Origin: Azadirachta indica
Lineage: Eukaryota; Streptophyta; Magnoliopsida; Sapindales; Meliaceae
Direction: 5' to 3'
Assembly (NCBI GenBank): GCA_022749755.1
Contig: CM040452.1
Location: 21,842,350 to 21,906,349 of the forward strand
Length of the DNA stretch: 64,000 bases
The notes under the pieces are model-generated. The model was not told where the DNA came from and made no database searches. It was given only the letters and a program-made list of their open reading frames with translations. The translations under genes and the position numbers were made by a program. This document shows positions 38,181-50,895 of this stretch, piece after piece; the stretch's first letter is position 1, and each line of letters starts with the position of its first letter.

Positions 38181-40422
38181 ATTTTTCTCTTCCGAAACCC
38201 TAAAATATTTCAGAGAGATCTTTGATTCCAAAAAGCCAATATTTATATTGCTTTATCTTGTTCAACCGGGCCATAAACAAATTTTTCTTTTTTTTTTTTT
38301 ATCAGATGAAAAAGAAAGACACTTTAACAGTAGAAAAAGACTGTCAGCTTCCTCTTCTTCGTCCTCTTCAACAACAAAAACCCGCGTTTAAAACCCTCGT
38401 ATATTCCGCGTTTAATTATTGTTTTTACATTACTAACCCTTATCTTTAGCCATATGTCAGCAAAATTACTGGATAAAATTGGCAAAGTGATGAAACTTTT
38501 CGAACAAGTTTAGACTTAACGTTAATCGACAAATGAAATTTCGATGCGTCATCTTAATCATGACTCGGAAAGAAAAAGGAAGTTGCCATGAACGTTAGTA
38601 TCAATTTCGTCCAATTTTTTTTCCCTAAAAAAAGAAGCTTAATTAATTTAATTCATACTATAGTGGTTTGTGAAGAATTAAGAGCATTAAGAAAAAGGTG
38701 AAAGCCAAAAGACAAAAGCTATTAATGATATGACTGAGCACACATTTGATTTTTTTTTTCATTTAAGACAAAATTAGTATTTAATAATTAATTATATTTT
38801 GAATGAGAATTTTTTTTAATACAATCGTATTTATAAACATTACAATTAAAATTTCACTAATATATAATTATAATACTACTAAAAGTTTAAGTAGGGTCGA
38901 TTATAATCCTCTTCAAAAATTTTTTTATAGAAAAATGTGAAATAAATGCACAAGTTGTGAGACACGCAGAACTCGAGGGCGCGTGCCCTTATAATCCAAG
39001 CAAGACCTGGGCGGCTAAATGAGAAATTTTGATCATGTTGAGTTGGTTGACATTTTTCAATATTATATTATAAATTTTATAAAAAAGAATACAGAGTTAA
39101 TTGAAAAATGGTGGTGATGAACTCTATTTTGGGCGGGTGCCATAATAACAAATAATAAAAAAAAATTAAAATAAGTGCGATTTATTATTCTCGATCAATG
39201 TTTCTCACGCACATCTAAAATTGATTATATAACACGATATAATGTAATTGTAACCTCCTTTTTCATCCAATGCTGTTTTCCAGAAAGATGTAGGGTACAT
39301 ATGGATGTACCGTAGCATGCCCCATTGCTAAGGTGAATGCAAAGAAAAGTGACGATGGGCAAAAAGGTCAGAGACTAAATTAACAGGAAAAATAAATAAA
39401 TATCCTGTCAAAATCTTTCTTCACCTTACAATTTACAGTACACTGACGAGACCACGTGGGTGTAAAATGTAAACTAGGAAAAGAGAGAAGAGAACTCAAA
39501 TCAACTGGGCCCTATTTAAAAAGAAAATTAACTGACCCCAATCAGCTTAAAGATCCCCTCATCAACTTTTAATCAACACGTCTTATTTATATAAAATAAA
39601 ATATAGATTTCAGAATATGCTTGTTGTTTGGTTATGCAAAAAGCAAAGTATTTTCTTGTATTTTTGCACACGTAAATCGAAAGAAACAAAACAATAATAA
39701 ATAAAAATTCACATTAATTCATAACAATAATAAATAATAGTAATTAACATTAATTCATAGTCTCCTAACCAATACAATATGGTTTTTTGATCCATTCTTT
39801 CTCCATTTTCATACCGTTCAATATTTTTCTACCCGAAAAAGTTAAGCTTTCTCTTAATCCATCAAAGCTAGAGTCCGCACTTTCTTTCACATTCTCTATA
39901 CACTTTCAATTCCTTAGTATATATAGAATCCTATTTGGTATCACCAAGGTCATCACAATCTGTTACGTGATGGCTCGGTTCTACTCACTTGGGTTCTGTT
40001 TTGTTCTTCTACACTACTTGGAATGTAGTTCATGTGCAAGAAATTCCGCAGTGGTGCTTCCGGTGTGCTACAAAAAGTCATTCCAACCAAATCACTTGTG
40101 TCAACAACTTAACAAATCTCATATATTCTTTCACTTGAATTTCCCCTTTTGTTTAGAAGGCAAGATCAATGTGGGAATCAGATAAGCTAATCAACTTCCA
40201 TATTGCAACCTCACTTTGTCTGACCAAAGGTGAGGGTTTCGCTTCCATAGGGCAGCACTTATACAGCATAAATGATTGACCATGGTTCCCTTTGATGAAA
40301 AATTAAGCTCCATACAGGAAAACCAGATGGCTGTTCCAGCATCCACTGAATAAACAGTGTACTGACTTCTATTTCCTTGATCTGTATTTGAAATAACATT
40401 GCAGGTTTGCAGGGGCGATTGG
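38181..40422. other. intergenic region
   Basis: NAC promoter DNA, a G-box-like CCACGTGG near 39452, AT-rich stretches, and one weak secreted-peptide-like frame at 39970-40185. The segment before 40423 is the 3' flank of the EEP gene. Nothing else was recognised. Confidence 0.5.
39970..40185 (+). CDS. weak candidate small secreted peptide
   Basis: A 71-residue frame starts MARFYSLGFCFVLL, which looks like a short signal peptide, and contains several cysteines. TATATATAG at about 39919-39927 lies 45 to 50 bases upstream. No family match is recognised, the Cys spacing fits no class I know, and the second half is unremarkable. It may be chance. Confidence 0.2.
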   Translation: MARFYSLGFCFVLLHYLECSSCARNSAVVLPVCYKKSFQPNHLCQQLNKSHIFFHLNFPFCLEGKINVGIR

Positions 40423-43400
40423 TCAAGATAATGGAGAGCATGGCATTCTTATTGGTGAGAAGACCACAGTGAGCCGTGCATGGTCAGAAAGAGAATAATT
40501 TTCTGGCCACATTCCTTTCTCCACTTCTGCAGGGAAGAGAACTGCATTCTTCACGCTGAAACCAATCGTTTGCTCTTGACTACCAGTTACAACACCATTT
40601 TCATCTTCATTGCTAAACTCATCTCGTTGATCTGCCCAAGTTGGCTTCCAAATTCGCAGCTACAATGCCACCATTCAGCAGAAATGATACTTTTATATCT
40701 CTAACAATTGAATACACAAAATTGAGTGCAATGAAAAAAGACGTTTAAATGAGTCTACCTGAAATTCCTTATAATCAAGAAGGCCATTTCCATCGATGTC
40801 TGCTTGGACCCACAAGTCCCTAATCTCTTCATCGCTTAGCCCATGGTGGTGGCCAGTTAAATTAAGCTGAAGAATGACACAACATCGAGACTCCTGCTCA
40901 GAAACCATGCGAAAGAATGAAGAGAAAAATGAGTTGAGATCGTTATCTAATGTACATACTGTACCTGTTGAAGTGCTTCACAGAAACCAGAGTAGGTAAT
41001 GTAATCACCATTGTTGTCAGCTTTCAGAAATGCAAATGCATCATATTCTGTAAGAGAAGCTCTCCGCAACAGATACTGAAAATGAGAAAGTTCCACTTTT
41101 CAGTGAAGAAGCTCCAGAGTGAGCTTAATCGTTCTAAATCCTTTATAAAATAGTTAAGCTGACACTAAATACAAACTCGTACATTTCAAAGGAAAGATAT
41201 TTAGGTAAGGATCGAACTCAAATCTGTGAAAGCGGTCTTAGGTAGTAAATGAACTTATGGAATTAGTTTGGGGTTGGGGGGGGTGGGGGGGGGATATGTG
41301 GCTGTGTGGGGGGGGGGGGTGTTGGGCGGGGAAGGGAAGGTGGAGGGAGAGGGGGATGTGGAATATTTTAACTAGGTGATTCCATTTAACTCAGAAAAAG
41401 TCTGGTGCCAAGATGAGAAGCAGGGATTTGATATGAAAACAGTTTAACCAGTTCTTAATTCTAGATCAGTATCAACATATTTAAGAGCCTAAAAGTCAAG
41501 AGAGAGAGAGAGAGAGAGAAACAGCAGCACTTGAGACATCCAAAACAATCTGCTTCTCGTCGTGTCAGGAGTGTATATGGATTCCTAGGCATAACAGAAA
41601 ATTTTCAATTTCTCTTTCAGTATACTTTTAATAGTTTTCTGCAGGCCGCTAATATTATAATAGTAATCTAATAAGACTTGTCAGATCTAACTCTTAAACT
41701 AGGAAAGAAGATTTAATTAAGAGAAATCACTTCTCCAAGAAACAAAGCTTGCTGCCCAAATCAACCAACTATTAGCTACTCAGTAAATAACTCAATTGAA
41801 AGATTGATCATATTTTAAAGTTCAGTTTATCGTTCTTATTCCAAAATCAATTTCAAAACATTGATAAGTAAATAAGAAATAAATGCATCTCTGCAAAAGC
41901 ATGTGACTGTGTATAGGTTGCTCAGAAAGAGAGAACTGACCTTGAACATCCCAAATACGGCTTCACTCCAACTTGCTTTTAGTAATTTTCGGTATTTATT
42001 GGGATTAAGAAGCCATATAAAATCCACGCCGCATATGTTGCCTCGATGATTGCGGTGACTAACCCACTGCAGGGATTACATGAAAATATGAGAAACACAG
42101 CATGAATTGATGGTTTGGCAAAATCTTCAGCCAAAAGCAATAAGACTTGTGGTTGAGCTTTAGGATAAATACCTTGTGTGCATCTGCATCTGTGTACTGA
42201 TGAGCAGTATCATATGATGAGACAAATCCTTGCGATCTGAGGAACTTGTAAACATGTCCGCGTTTGCTTCCATTCCAGTCACTGTAAATGAATTGCAAAA
42301 TGCAAGCGAGAGAAAGCAAATGAGAATGATTCAACTGAGACAGAAAATTTTTCAATTGGAAGCAACGAAATCAATAATTTACCCGCACAGTATAATAGGA
42401 ATGGGATTGAGATTGTACTCTTTCTGATAAGATTCTACATGCTGCAAAATTTTGTATACCTAATAAAGACCACCTATTTCTGGTCAAAATGAGAAATAAA
42501 GTCTAAACAAAATGGCTACTTGAGCAACTTCTGTTAAGTTAAAAGAATAAAACAAAATTGTGAAAGGGAAAATAAATCCACCTGCTGTAATCGTACTAGA
42601 CAGAGACTTGAATCATGAGGAAACAACAAATGGGTGTTTACAATGAGAATTTCCTGCCGAAGCTCATCATTTAGACACTCTGAAAAAGGGACTACCAATT
42701 CAACATGCAACAACTGAGCAACACGATCTCCAAAATCATTGAAGAGCAAATCCCGGTAGTTGATAACTCTGAAGTAATCCTTATGCACAGCAGTAAGTAG
42801 ACCTGTGAACGACAAGAGAGAGGAGATAAGTTGGAAGAAAAGAACAGAACTTTAGTTAATGTAATGATAAACAAGTAATACTTATAAAGATAACTCCATT
42901 AGTATTTTCTCCGAGATAGAACATAATATTGATTATTTTCTTCAAGACCAATTAATCCACGCTAAATACCTCATTCCCATGATTGTGAGCTCTTAATAAG
43001 CGTTGGGTCCTCATTCACAAGGTGAAATGTTAATATTCAAATGCACAAAAAAGAAAAAGAAAAAGAATTGATTTGAATAAATGTTCAATTCAGCAATGTT
43101 TGGCATCCAAAACAAGGTCTATTGAAATTAGTTCAATATATGAACAAAAACTTTGACAAAGCAATACTGGTGGTTAGTTTGGTAGGACAGATAGATAGAA
43201 AATAGATGGGATGAAATGAAAGGAAGAAAATACCGTCGCCGCGATTGTTGGTACGTGCAAGCTTGAAATTGAGATAACCAGCGTCACCCAATCTCTTCTC
43301 GTACATATTTACAAGTTCTTCGTTTCCCACCCAAAACTCCTGCAACCAATCCATGAAAAATAAACAGCAAAAACAAGATTTTTGTGGCATCCAAAAACTA

Positions 43401-43806
43401 TGAATGTATATATATTTATATATGTATGAAAGGCTAAGATAAGAGAATAAATTCAAAACAAAACCTGAAGACAAATAATGGAAGATCTTTCATACAACAA
43501 CCAATCCAATATTCTGTGATTCCTGGCCAACCAATACGCCCTGTAATCACTTTCCCGGCAACTCTGATCCTGAATTGAAAATTGAATTAATCCCACCACC
43601 AAAAACCAATGAAGAAAACAATTAAAACTAAAAATTAGAAAAAAAAAAAAAAAGCAAATTACCTCATTAGAAAGTCGCTTGTAAATTGGAGCAAGAATGT
43701 TGAAAGTGGTACAAGTAATGCATGGTTGTTGATGATGATCTCTAATCGAAGACGCAATAGCATAACTCCCTATTCTTGATATTCTTCCCTTCATTTTTGT
43801 TCTCAT
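40423..43806 (-). CDS. endonuclease/exonuclease/phosphatase-family protein with EF-hands (At1g02270-like calcium-binding protein)
   Basis: Ten exons: 43663-43806, 43465-43569, 43234-43339, 42582-42802, 42383-42459, 42173-42281, 41941-42066, 40965-41075, 40759-40866, 40423-40659. All are in phase, giving 447 residues. The EEP fold shows its catalytic set: Asn36 in TFNILAP, Glu84 in CLQEFW, NTHLLFPHD, Asp219/Asn221 in GDWNG, and Asp428-His429 in SDHARL at the very end. Inserted before the last EEP strand are two EF-hand-like segments: a degenerate one (ADNNGDYITYSGF) and a canonical loop DIDGNGLLDYKEF. The architecture matches Arabidopsis proteins labelled uncharacterised calcium-binding protein At1g02270. 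The substrate is not known; relatives include deadenylases and phosphodiesterases. The start at 43806 could instead be Met5. Confidence 0.92.
41269..41360 (+). repeat. G-rich tract with quadruplex potential in an EEP-gene intron
   Basis: On the plus strand this stretch has many G-runs, including runs of about nine and eleven, separated by one to ten bases. It lies inside the intron 41076-41940. The transcript strand is C-rich there. The surrounding DNA is AT-rich, so the contrast is strong. A run-length sequencing error is possible. Confidence 0.75.
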
Positions 43807-44956
43807 GCTTTGGTTTTTCTCTCTCTCAACAAAGTTTTAAAATGCTAATGGGGCAACACACTCTTAACAGTTTCTGTATTTATTATTTTATTTAGTGGGG
43901 GTTAGGGTACCAATCAAAAATAAAAAGGTTAATAAATTACAGGCGGAATAACCGGAAAGCCAAAAAAGCAAAGGCCAAAGGCCACCACGACAACCGCCAC
44001 TTGCCTCCTCAATTGCTGTGAAGGCCACCCTCTTGCAAATAACTTGTTCCTTCTTTCTTCTTTCTTCTTTCTTACCCTCAATTATTTATGTCATCTTTGT
44101 TTTGGTAATGCTAAATTGCAGGCAATATTTTCATTTTATTAATAGTTTGTTCTAAATAACAAGCGCTTCATTCGGCCCTCTCCGTTTTTACCGTTTTATT
44201 TGTTTATCTATTTATTTTTATTTTTATTTTTATTATATGAATATTTTCTTTTTCATTTAAAAAAAAAAAAAAAACTTATATTGGCCTGCATGGTTTTGAT
44301 TCTTTCCACTCGGACACAATCATGAAAAGCAAATTATTAGAAGACGTGGTTTGGTACAATTTTAGATTAGAGTATGTAAATGTAATCAAGTATTTATTTA
44401 TTTATTTATTTTTTTTGGACCAAGCCAAACTGAATATCAACTTTTTCAGCCGAAAGTAAAGATAATCTGCCGCAACAAGGAAATCATTTTCATAATTCAC
44501 TTTCCACTACCCACATTAATCTACTATTTCTTTTCCAACATTTTGCTTCCATCAAATTCAATGACCTATTTTTCCATCTTAGGATTTGTTTATTTTCAGC
44601 CTTTTGCTCACTTCTAATTAAGAAATGTGAGTCACCTTACCCATTATAAAATAATCTTATTCTTAACTTCCCACGTTAAGAAATATTTTTGTATTCTAAT
44701 TATTAAGTTATCCTTATTTACATCTACTAAAGGCATTAAAACATACATACATACAAATAATAAAGTAAATTATTGTGTATTACCATTGTTACGTAAATAT
44801 TTATATATATATGGCACATAGTTGACAGTTAAAATGTGGTAGGAGTATGTTTATTTTGTGAAGTTAGATATTGCAAGTTTGAAACCATTAATTCCCTGAA
44901 TTTTAGCTAATACTATCTTCTTCATTAAAACAACAAACAAACTTAAAAGGGTTGTT

Positions 44957-44975
44957 AGTAGTAGTAGTAGTAGTA

Positions 44976-45019
<44 letters not shown>

Positions 45020-45039
45020 TAATAATAATAATAATAAAA
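44957..45039. repeat. (TAG)n(TAA)n compound microsatellite
   Basis: About seven TAG/GTA units, then over twenty TAA units with a small interruption, seen directly. Confidence 0.9.
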
Positions 45040-45270
45040 AAACATGATATATAGCTAGGTTTGCATTTAAAGTTGAAAGTTTCTTAATACAAATAGAACC
45101 CTAAAAAGGAGAATTGATGATGGATGGTGATAGCATTAATTAGCAAAACTAGGACTTGTTGCTTGATGAAATAGGTATCATCATGCTTTCAAATTTAATA
45201 TAAAATAATAAATAAATAAGAACTAGTGATGCAATGGTATGTACAATTTCTAATTTGGGGAGAGCAATAT

Positions 45271-45304
45271 ATGTGTGTGTGTGTGTGTGCGCGCGCGCGC
45301 GCGC
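45271..45304. repeat. (TG)10(CG)n alternating purine-pyrimidine tract
   Basis: Ten TG units run directly into about seven CG units, giving 34 bases of strict purine-pyrimidine alternation, the classical Z-DNA-prone pattern. Confidence 0.85.
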
Positions 45305-47245
45305 TATAATCTATGTTTAATCTGTTTTCATTAACATATTGCAAATGATTTTGCTTTCGCAATATTATCATACGCTTGAGTATGACAACACTGAGAAATA
45401 AATAACTTAATATCAAGTCCAAAATTTGTTTGTTCCAACAAAAACAATATATATATATATATATATATTTGAGGTGCGTGTGGGGTTGGTTGTATTTGAA
45501 GAAAACAATGAGCACACCACATTCGCCTGTTGTTATCTTTACCAGTACCACAACAAAACTTGCTTCGTGCCGTGCGTCACGTTAATTCTATCATCTATCC
45601 AAATACCAAATCTGAGATAATCCTAAAAATGAATACATACACCTATACAAACTGTTCATTTCTTTATTTATTCTTTCTTTCTTTAGATTCGGCTTACCTT
45701 TTGATATCCTTTAATTCATATCAACATGTTTGAACTTGTTTGTTTTTTATAACTATAAGATACCTTTGAATGCACATTAAATTAAAAGGATAAATATCTA
45801 TCATACAAGGGATTTATATATATGAATAGCTACACACAAGATAAAAAATAAAAATAAAACAATAATTTGAACTATAACAGATAGATAATAGGTGAAATTC
45901 CCCTTTTCTTTTATTGAGAAATAAAGAGCACTATAAACACTTTTTCTAAACTTTATTTTACTACTTTTAACATCTTTAATTTAATCTTAATTGAATTATG
46001 TATATCTCATATAAACTATGTTTTTACAATACAATATTAACCTAATAATCATTTTTTTATTTTTATTTTGTTTAAAATGACGAGTTGATTGTATTGTCTT
46101 AAATACTTATAATTTAGTCTATAAATACAGGGTTTATATGGTATAATATTTTAAGTAAATTTTTTTGAAAACTTTTTATCCGTAAAATTTTTTATTAAGT
46201 AATATTTTTAACAAAAAATTAAAAATTTTTTATCATAAAAAATAGAGTAATATTTTAATAAATAAATAATTTTTAGAATTATATTTAAAAAAATAACATA
46301 AAATTTTAAAAATAAAAATAAAATAATTTTGATAATTTAATTTTTTTAATAAAAAAAAAGAAAAAAAAAGAAGAAGAAGCTGCTTTTAGTTTTCCTAAAA
46401 TGGAGATGGGCTGAGAGAAACCATCGATTTGATTCGCGAAAATAATTACAAGCCAACAAGCTGAAATTAATTAAATTACAAATCAGTTTTAATTTAGTAT
46501 AAAATAATTGAATTTGTATTGATACCTTCAAAAAGTAAAAGAAAGTTGGTATGTACGTCCCAAGAGTGACAAAGGCAACGAAAATCAAGAGCCAGTGGGT
46601 TGAAAATTGTGGGTTAAGTTGGGCCTCTCCTTGCTGCCGTCGCTAGTACTGCTCCCTGCGGTGTCAAATGATCAACCGCCTACCGACGTAATTAATTAAT
46701 CATCGATCTCACACGTTCTCGTGATATATTTATGTGTATATATATATATATATATATCCACAGAGAGAGAGAAAACTAATAACTAAGCTAATTACAGAAT
46801 AAATTATGGTGATTAAGGAGTTGCAAATCCCAGGTAATTATTAAGTCTGTACGCAGGCGTTGGTTTGTGTATCGAAGCACAATCCTGTCAGTACCGTTGC
46901 TTGCACACAGAGATGCGATGCGATTATGTATGTTGTTAATATTTTCAACACTGTCGCCTGTCAACATTAATACGCACACGTCAGATTTTGATTGGCTGTC
47001 TTAATGTTTTATCGTCGAGGGTGAAGTAGATTATGGCACGATGAATTTTATATTTTAATTTTTTTTACCAACATATTTTAATTAAGAAATATGAGATGAT
47101 TTATTTATCCTATTGTTTTATATAGCTAGCTACTGAAAGTTACGAGACTTTTTTTTTCATCGTCTTAACCTAAAATTAAAATATATTTATATATACTATT
47201 TATTTTTTGTTTTAAAATTAACATGCCTAAAATATGCAATATATC

Positions 47246-47692
47246 TAGGTGTGAGTGAAAAACCGGATGGAACCGAACTGGATAAGAATTAACAGATTTA
47301 GTTTAATATTTTATACAATTCGGTCCAATTTTGATTGTTAAAATAAAAAATTTGAAAATTTTAATTCGATTTTAAAGTTTGGATGAAACGGATTTATTAT
47401 TTTTTAATATTTTTACATTTAAACGATATTATTTGAATGTGTTTTCATAAAATGATACCGTTTGATACACTGAAAAACGTTTTAAAAAATAATAAATTTA
47501 TCCAAAAACTGAACTGACTTAAAAACTAAATTATCAATTCGGTTTTAATTCGATTCTAATATATAATTGGTATGATACAATCTGATATTCTTTATTCGGT
47601 TAAATCCGATCTCAAAATTTTGAGATTCGAAATTTTTGATTCATGTCCAATTTTTCAAAAAATCGAATCAACTCGAATCGTACCCACCTCTA
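47246..47692. mobile_element. possible non-autonomous transposon remnant
   Basis: One end reads TAGGTGTGAGTGAAAAACCGG; the other, on the opposite strand, reads TAGAGGTGGGTACGATTCG. These are loosely similar inverted termini. The interior repeats AACCGAACTGG / AATTCGGTCCAA-type motifs on both strands, a pattern common in dispersed plant repeats. No coding capacity is visible. Class and boundaries are inferred. Confidence 0.3.
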
Positions 47693-48206
47693 AATGTACC
47701 TACATTAGAACCAATTCAACTTAACATTTTCTCATTAATTAAATACTTACCATAGTGAACTTTTAGTTTTACATCCTTACCTATTTGTGAAGTTTCTCTT
47801 TATTCAATTAGTTCTTATATATTTTTATCTTTAATTTAACTTGACCCTTCTACTTCTAACTAACTCTGTTTGAATTATTGGACCAAAATTTTGTTGATTT
47901 CCTCCCCCCAAATACTTTAAAATGTATATATATTATTCTAATACATCTTTCTTAATGCACCAATTTTTTAATATTATAGTTTCATTACTTTCAAATGACA
48001 GAAACACAGTGCTATTTTGATTAAATTTTTTTTTGTTTATACACACATAATTGTTCAGTGTCTTTTGGAATAATGTCATTCCTTTTCTCCCGTTGGATGG
48101 AATTAATGGAATTTTCAAAAAGGTTATTCTTTTCTCTTCCAAACATACATTACGAACAATATTAACCAATTGATTAATTATCCTGTCCGGTCCGATCCGA
48201 TGTCTC

Positions 48207-48290
48207 TGAGATGGGCCACAAAAAGGCAACGAGCAGAAGAATAGACCCAAGTTTTGTAGGCCTACAAAATGTTTTTAGCCTAGGCCCAAA
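48207..48290 (+). promoter_or_regulatory. site II-like motifs of the RPL9 promoter
   Basis: GATGGGCCAC near 48210 and TAGGCCCAAAG at 48281-48291 lie 145 to 225 bases before the RPL9 ATG. GGCCCA/TGGGCC elements are typical of plant ribosomal protein promoters. Function is inferred from this association. Confidence 0.45.
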
Positions 48291-48433
48291 GTTAATTTTA
48301 GGGCACGACCCAAATTTGACCTAATTTTCTCATATAAATAAGACCACTAGGAATCTTAGTTATATCTCTCTGCTCTTCCTCTGCATTCGGCAAGGGCGAA
48401 GCCAGTGGCGTTGTCTCTCCAAAGAGGAAGAAA

Positions 48434-49586
48434 ATGAAGACGATACTTTCATCGGAGACAATGGATATCCCCGACGGTGTGAAGATCAAGGTTAACGCCA
48501 AAATTATCGAGGTGGAAGGACCTAGAGGAAAGCTCTGCCGCGATTTTAAGCACCTCAACCTCGATTTCCATCTCATGACAGATGAAGCGACCGGCAAGCG
48601 GAAGCTCAAAATCGATGCCTGGTTTGGTTCTCGCAAGACCAGTGCAGCTATCAGGACTGCGCTCAGCCATGTTGAGAATCTGATCACCGGTGTTACTAAG
48701 GGATACCGCTACAAGATGCGCTTTGTTTATGCTCACTTTCCCATCAATGCCTCTATTACTAACAGCAACAAATCTATTGAGATCCGTAATTTCCTTGGCG
48801 AGAAAAAGGTTTGGTTTTTATTCTCTCCTTTGTATATTTATTTTGTTATCTCTATTATATTTGCTTTTTCGGTAATGTTATGGTTTGAAATAAGTTGATA
48901 GAAACTTACATTGATTGGGTTTTAGCAGGAAAGATTTAGTATTTTGTATGTTTAGGTAGAATGACACTAGCTACGTGCTTTCGGGATTGTTTTATATGCT
49001 TCAGTATGTTTTCTTATTCCATTTCATCTTAGTTGTTAAAAGTGCTGGTTGACATTGATTCTAGGTATATGACGTTTTGATTGAATATCTCAGTTGTGAA
49101 CTTAAGCAACAATTTGTCTGACTAGTTCAATGTATTAAAAAATTGCTATCAAGTTATTTCTTAATCATTTCATAATCATGTGGCTTAATTGTCTATTAAC
49201 AAATAACTGAAAGGTTAACTTGTAGTACGTGTCTGTTTTGTGGTTTGGTTCAGGTTAGGAAGGTGGATATGCTTGAAGGTGTCACTGTTGTCCGGTCTGA
49301 AAAAGTTAAGGACGAGCTTGTATTGGATGGAAATGACATTGAGCTGGTTTCGAGGTCTTGTGCCCTCATAAACCAGGTATTCCTCTCTCAATCTCTCCTT
49401 CATTTTATATCTGTGTGTCTGGGGATGTATTTGGAGATGCACCCTCTTATATTGCTAGTTTCACCTTGCTGATGTTGCAATGCGTGTTTGCTTGGACAGA
49501 AATGTCATGTCAAGAATAAGGATATTCGTAAGTTTCTGGATGGTATCTATGTGAGTGAGAAGGGAACTATCCTTGAAGAGGATTGA
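48434..49586 (+). CDS. RPL9: 60S ribosomal protein L9 (uL6)
   Basis: Three exons, 48434-48808, 49254-49376 and 49500-49586, encode 194 residues, the usual length for plant RPL9. It is a structural protein of the cytosolic large ribosomal subunit. The start [16 protein letters not shown], the stretch [34 protein letters not shown], and the end [15 protein letters not shown] are typical of the eukaryotic L6/L9 family. The two L6 repeats are complete. No lesions seen. Promoter motifs match the translation-gene class, as for the NAC-alpha gene elsewhere in the window. Confidence 0.97.
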
Positions 49587-50895
49587 TAATCGAAGTGAGG
49601 CTGATGTTTGCGGTAGCTTTTGGATTAGTTTCTTTTCAAATGAAATTGGCTAGTTCTTCAATTGTGATCGTCATATGTTTATGTGGACAATTTTTATTAG
49701 TTTGTTGGAATTGGATCTACAATTTTGTGTTATGAAAGTTTTTTTGTTTCAAATTTATTTGGATGTTTACCAACTTAAAAGATCCTTTTTTACCATATTA
49801 ATATGTATGCATTGCTTATTTTCCAAGTTGTCGGTTGTTTGAACTTCAGCTGGATTTTTTATCTGTTTGCCTATTGGGGTGGGTTGAGCTCAGGCTGCCA
49901 TTGGTAGCGCTATCGGTGGTAGTGCATCTATGACCCAGGACTTGAATGGGTTCAATGCGGAATATAGATTTCTGGCTTTAATTAAAGCAATTGCCTCTGA
50001 ACTTCAATAATGTGTAACTAGCACGGAAGGCATTTGTCTACAAATATCTAATATTGTATTAAGAGTGAGGTAATCAATTTCTTAATGTTCTTTTAGATAT
50101 AATTAATAATTTCTTTCTTTGGGATTTAATCAATTTAGAGTTATAAAGTGGCATCTAGAATTTGAGCCGAATGTCAGTGTATCATACATCAGTGTAACAA
50201 TTATTTCTGTGTTTGATAGACTTGAATGGTTTCACTGTGAAAACCGAAACATACTCTGTTTTAATCGTTCCAACAACACAGGTTATGATCACTACTAATT
50301 TGTTCCGAGGAGCGGAGAATAGACCAATCAGATGCCATACTTTGCTCGATACCTACAGAGTAATCGAGAACACATATTTCTGATAGCAATAGTAGTACCT
50401 GTACTGGCGTCCTTTCGGTTTCGTTTAAGTTGCTAAAATGTGGTATCATACCGTCGCCTTCAATTATTGAATGGAAGAGCCTTGACTTCAAAATGCTTAT
50501 ATACAGGTCGATGGAGCCAAAAGACCGGGTCTTGAAATGATAGACTCAAAACTAATAATTCCCTTAACTTATAACAATCTAATTTTTTTTTTTTTTAAAA
50601 GAAACAATTCAAGTTATTTAACTAAACCATCTGATTGAACTTGTCATTATCAGCAATAACGAAAGAGAATTGCAGGGGATATGAGTCACGTTGAGATGCT
50701 TAGCCAAAAGTAAGCATGTTACTAGTTAAAAACTCATGCGTCGACAAATCACACTCTTACCGTATTGAAATTCTAAACTAAACTTGAGGTGAATGTGTAG
50801 CCACGTCCGTCTATCAAGCAACCAGAACAGGGGACGTCTGCCTCCATCGCACCACTGGCAAAATTTTCCATCTTTCTTTCTTTGCGTCCTTGCAA
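49587..50895. other. intergenic region
   Basis: RPL9 3' flank and promoter-side DNA of the lectin receptor gene. No additional gene, RNA or repeat was recognised apart from a poly-T/A run near 50.58-50.60 kb. Confidence 0.5.

Larger units (their letters stand above)
43807..48206. other. long intergenic region, 4.4 kb
   Basis: No gene is supported. It holds TAG/TAA trinucleotide repeats, a TG/CG dinucleotide tract, TA microsatellites (about 45449-45468, 46738-46756), very AT-rich DNA at 45.9-46.4 kb, and a possible non-autonomous element at 47.25-47.69 kb. Open frames such as that at 46788-46979 (-) show no family features. Confidence 0.5.

Noticed and set aside
44851..45045. ORF with a long Tyr/Leu repeat
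   Set aside because: It is the translation of the TAA/TAG microsatellite.
46788..46979. 63-codon minus-strand ORF of moderately normal composition
   Set aside because: No recognisable domain, signal peptide or splice partners; length is within chance expectation.
49062..49125. possible C/D-box snoRNA in RPL9 intron 1
   Set aside because: A TATGACG-like C box and a CTGA-like D box can be found, but neither matches well, and no terminal stem or guide sequence is evident.
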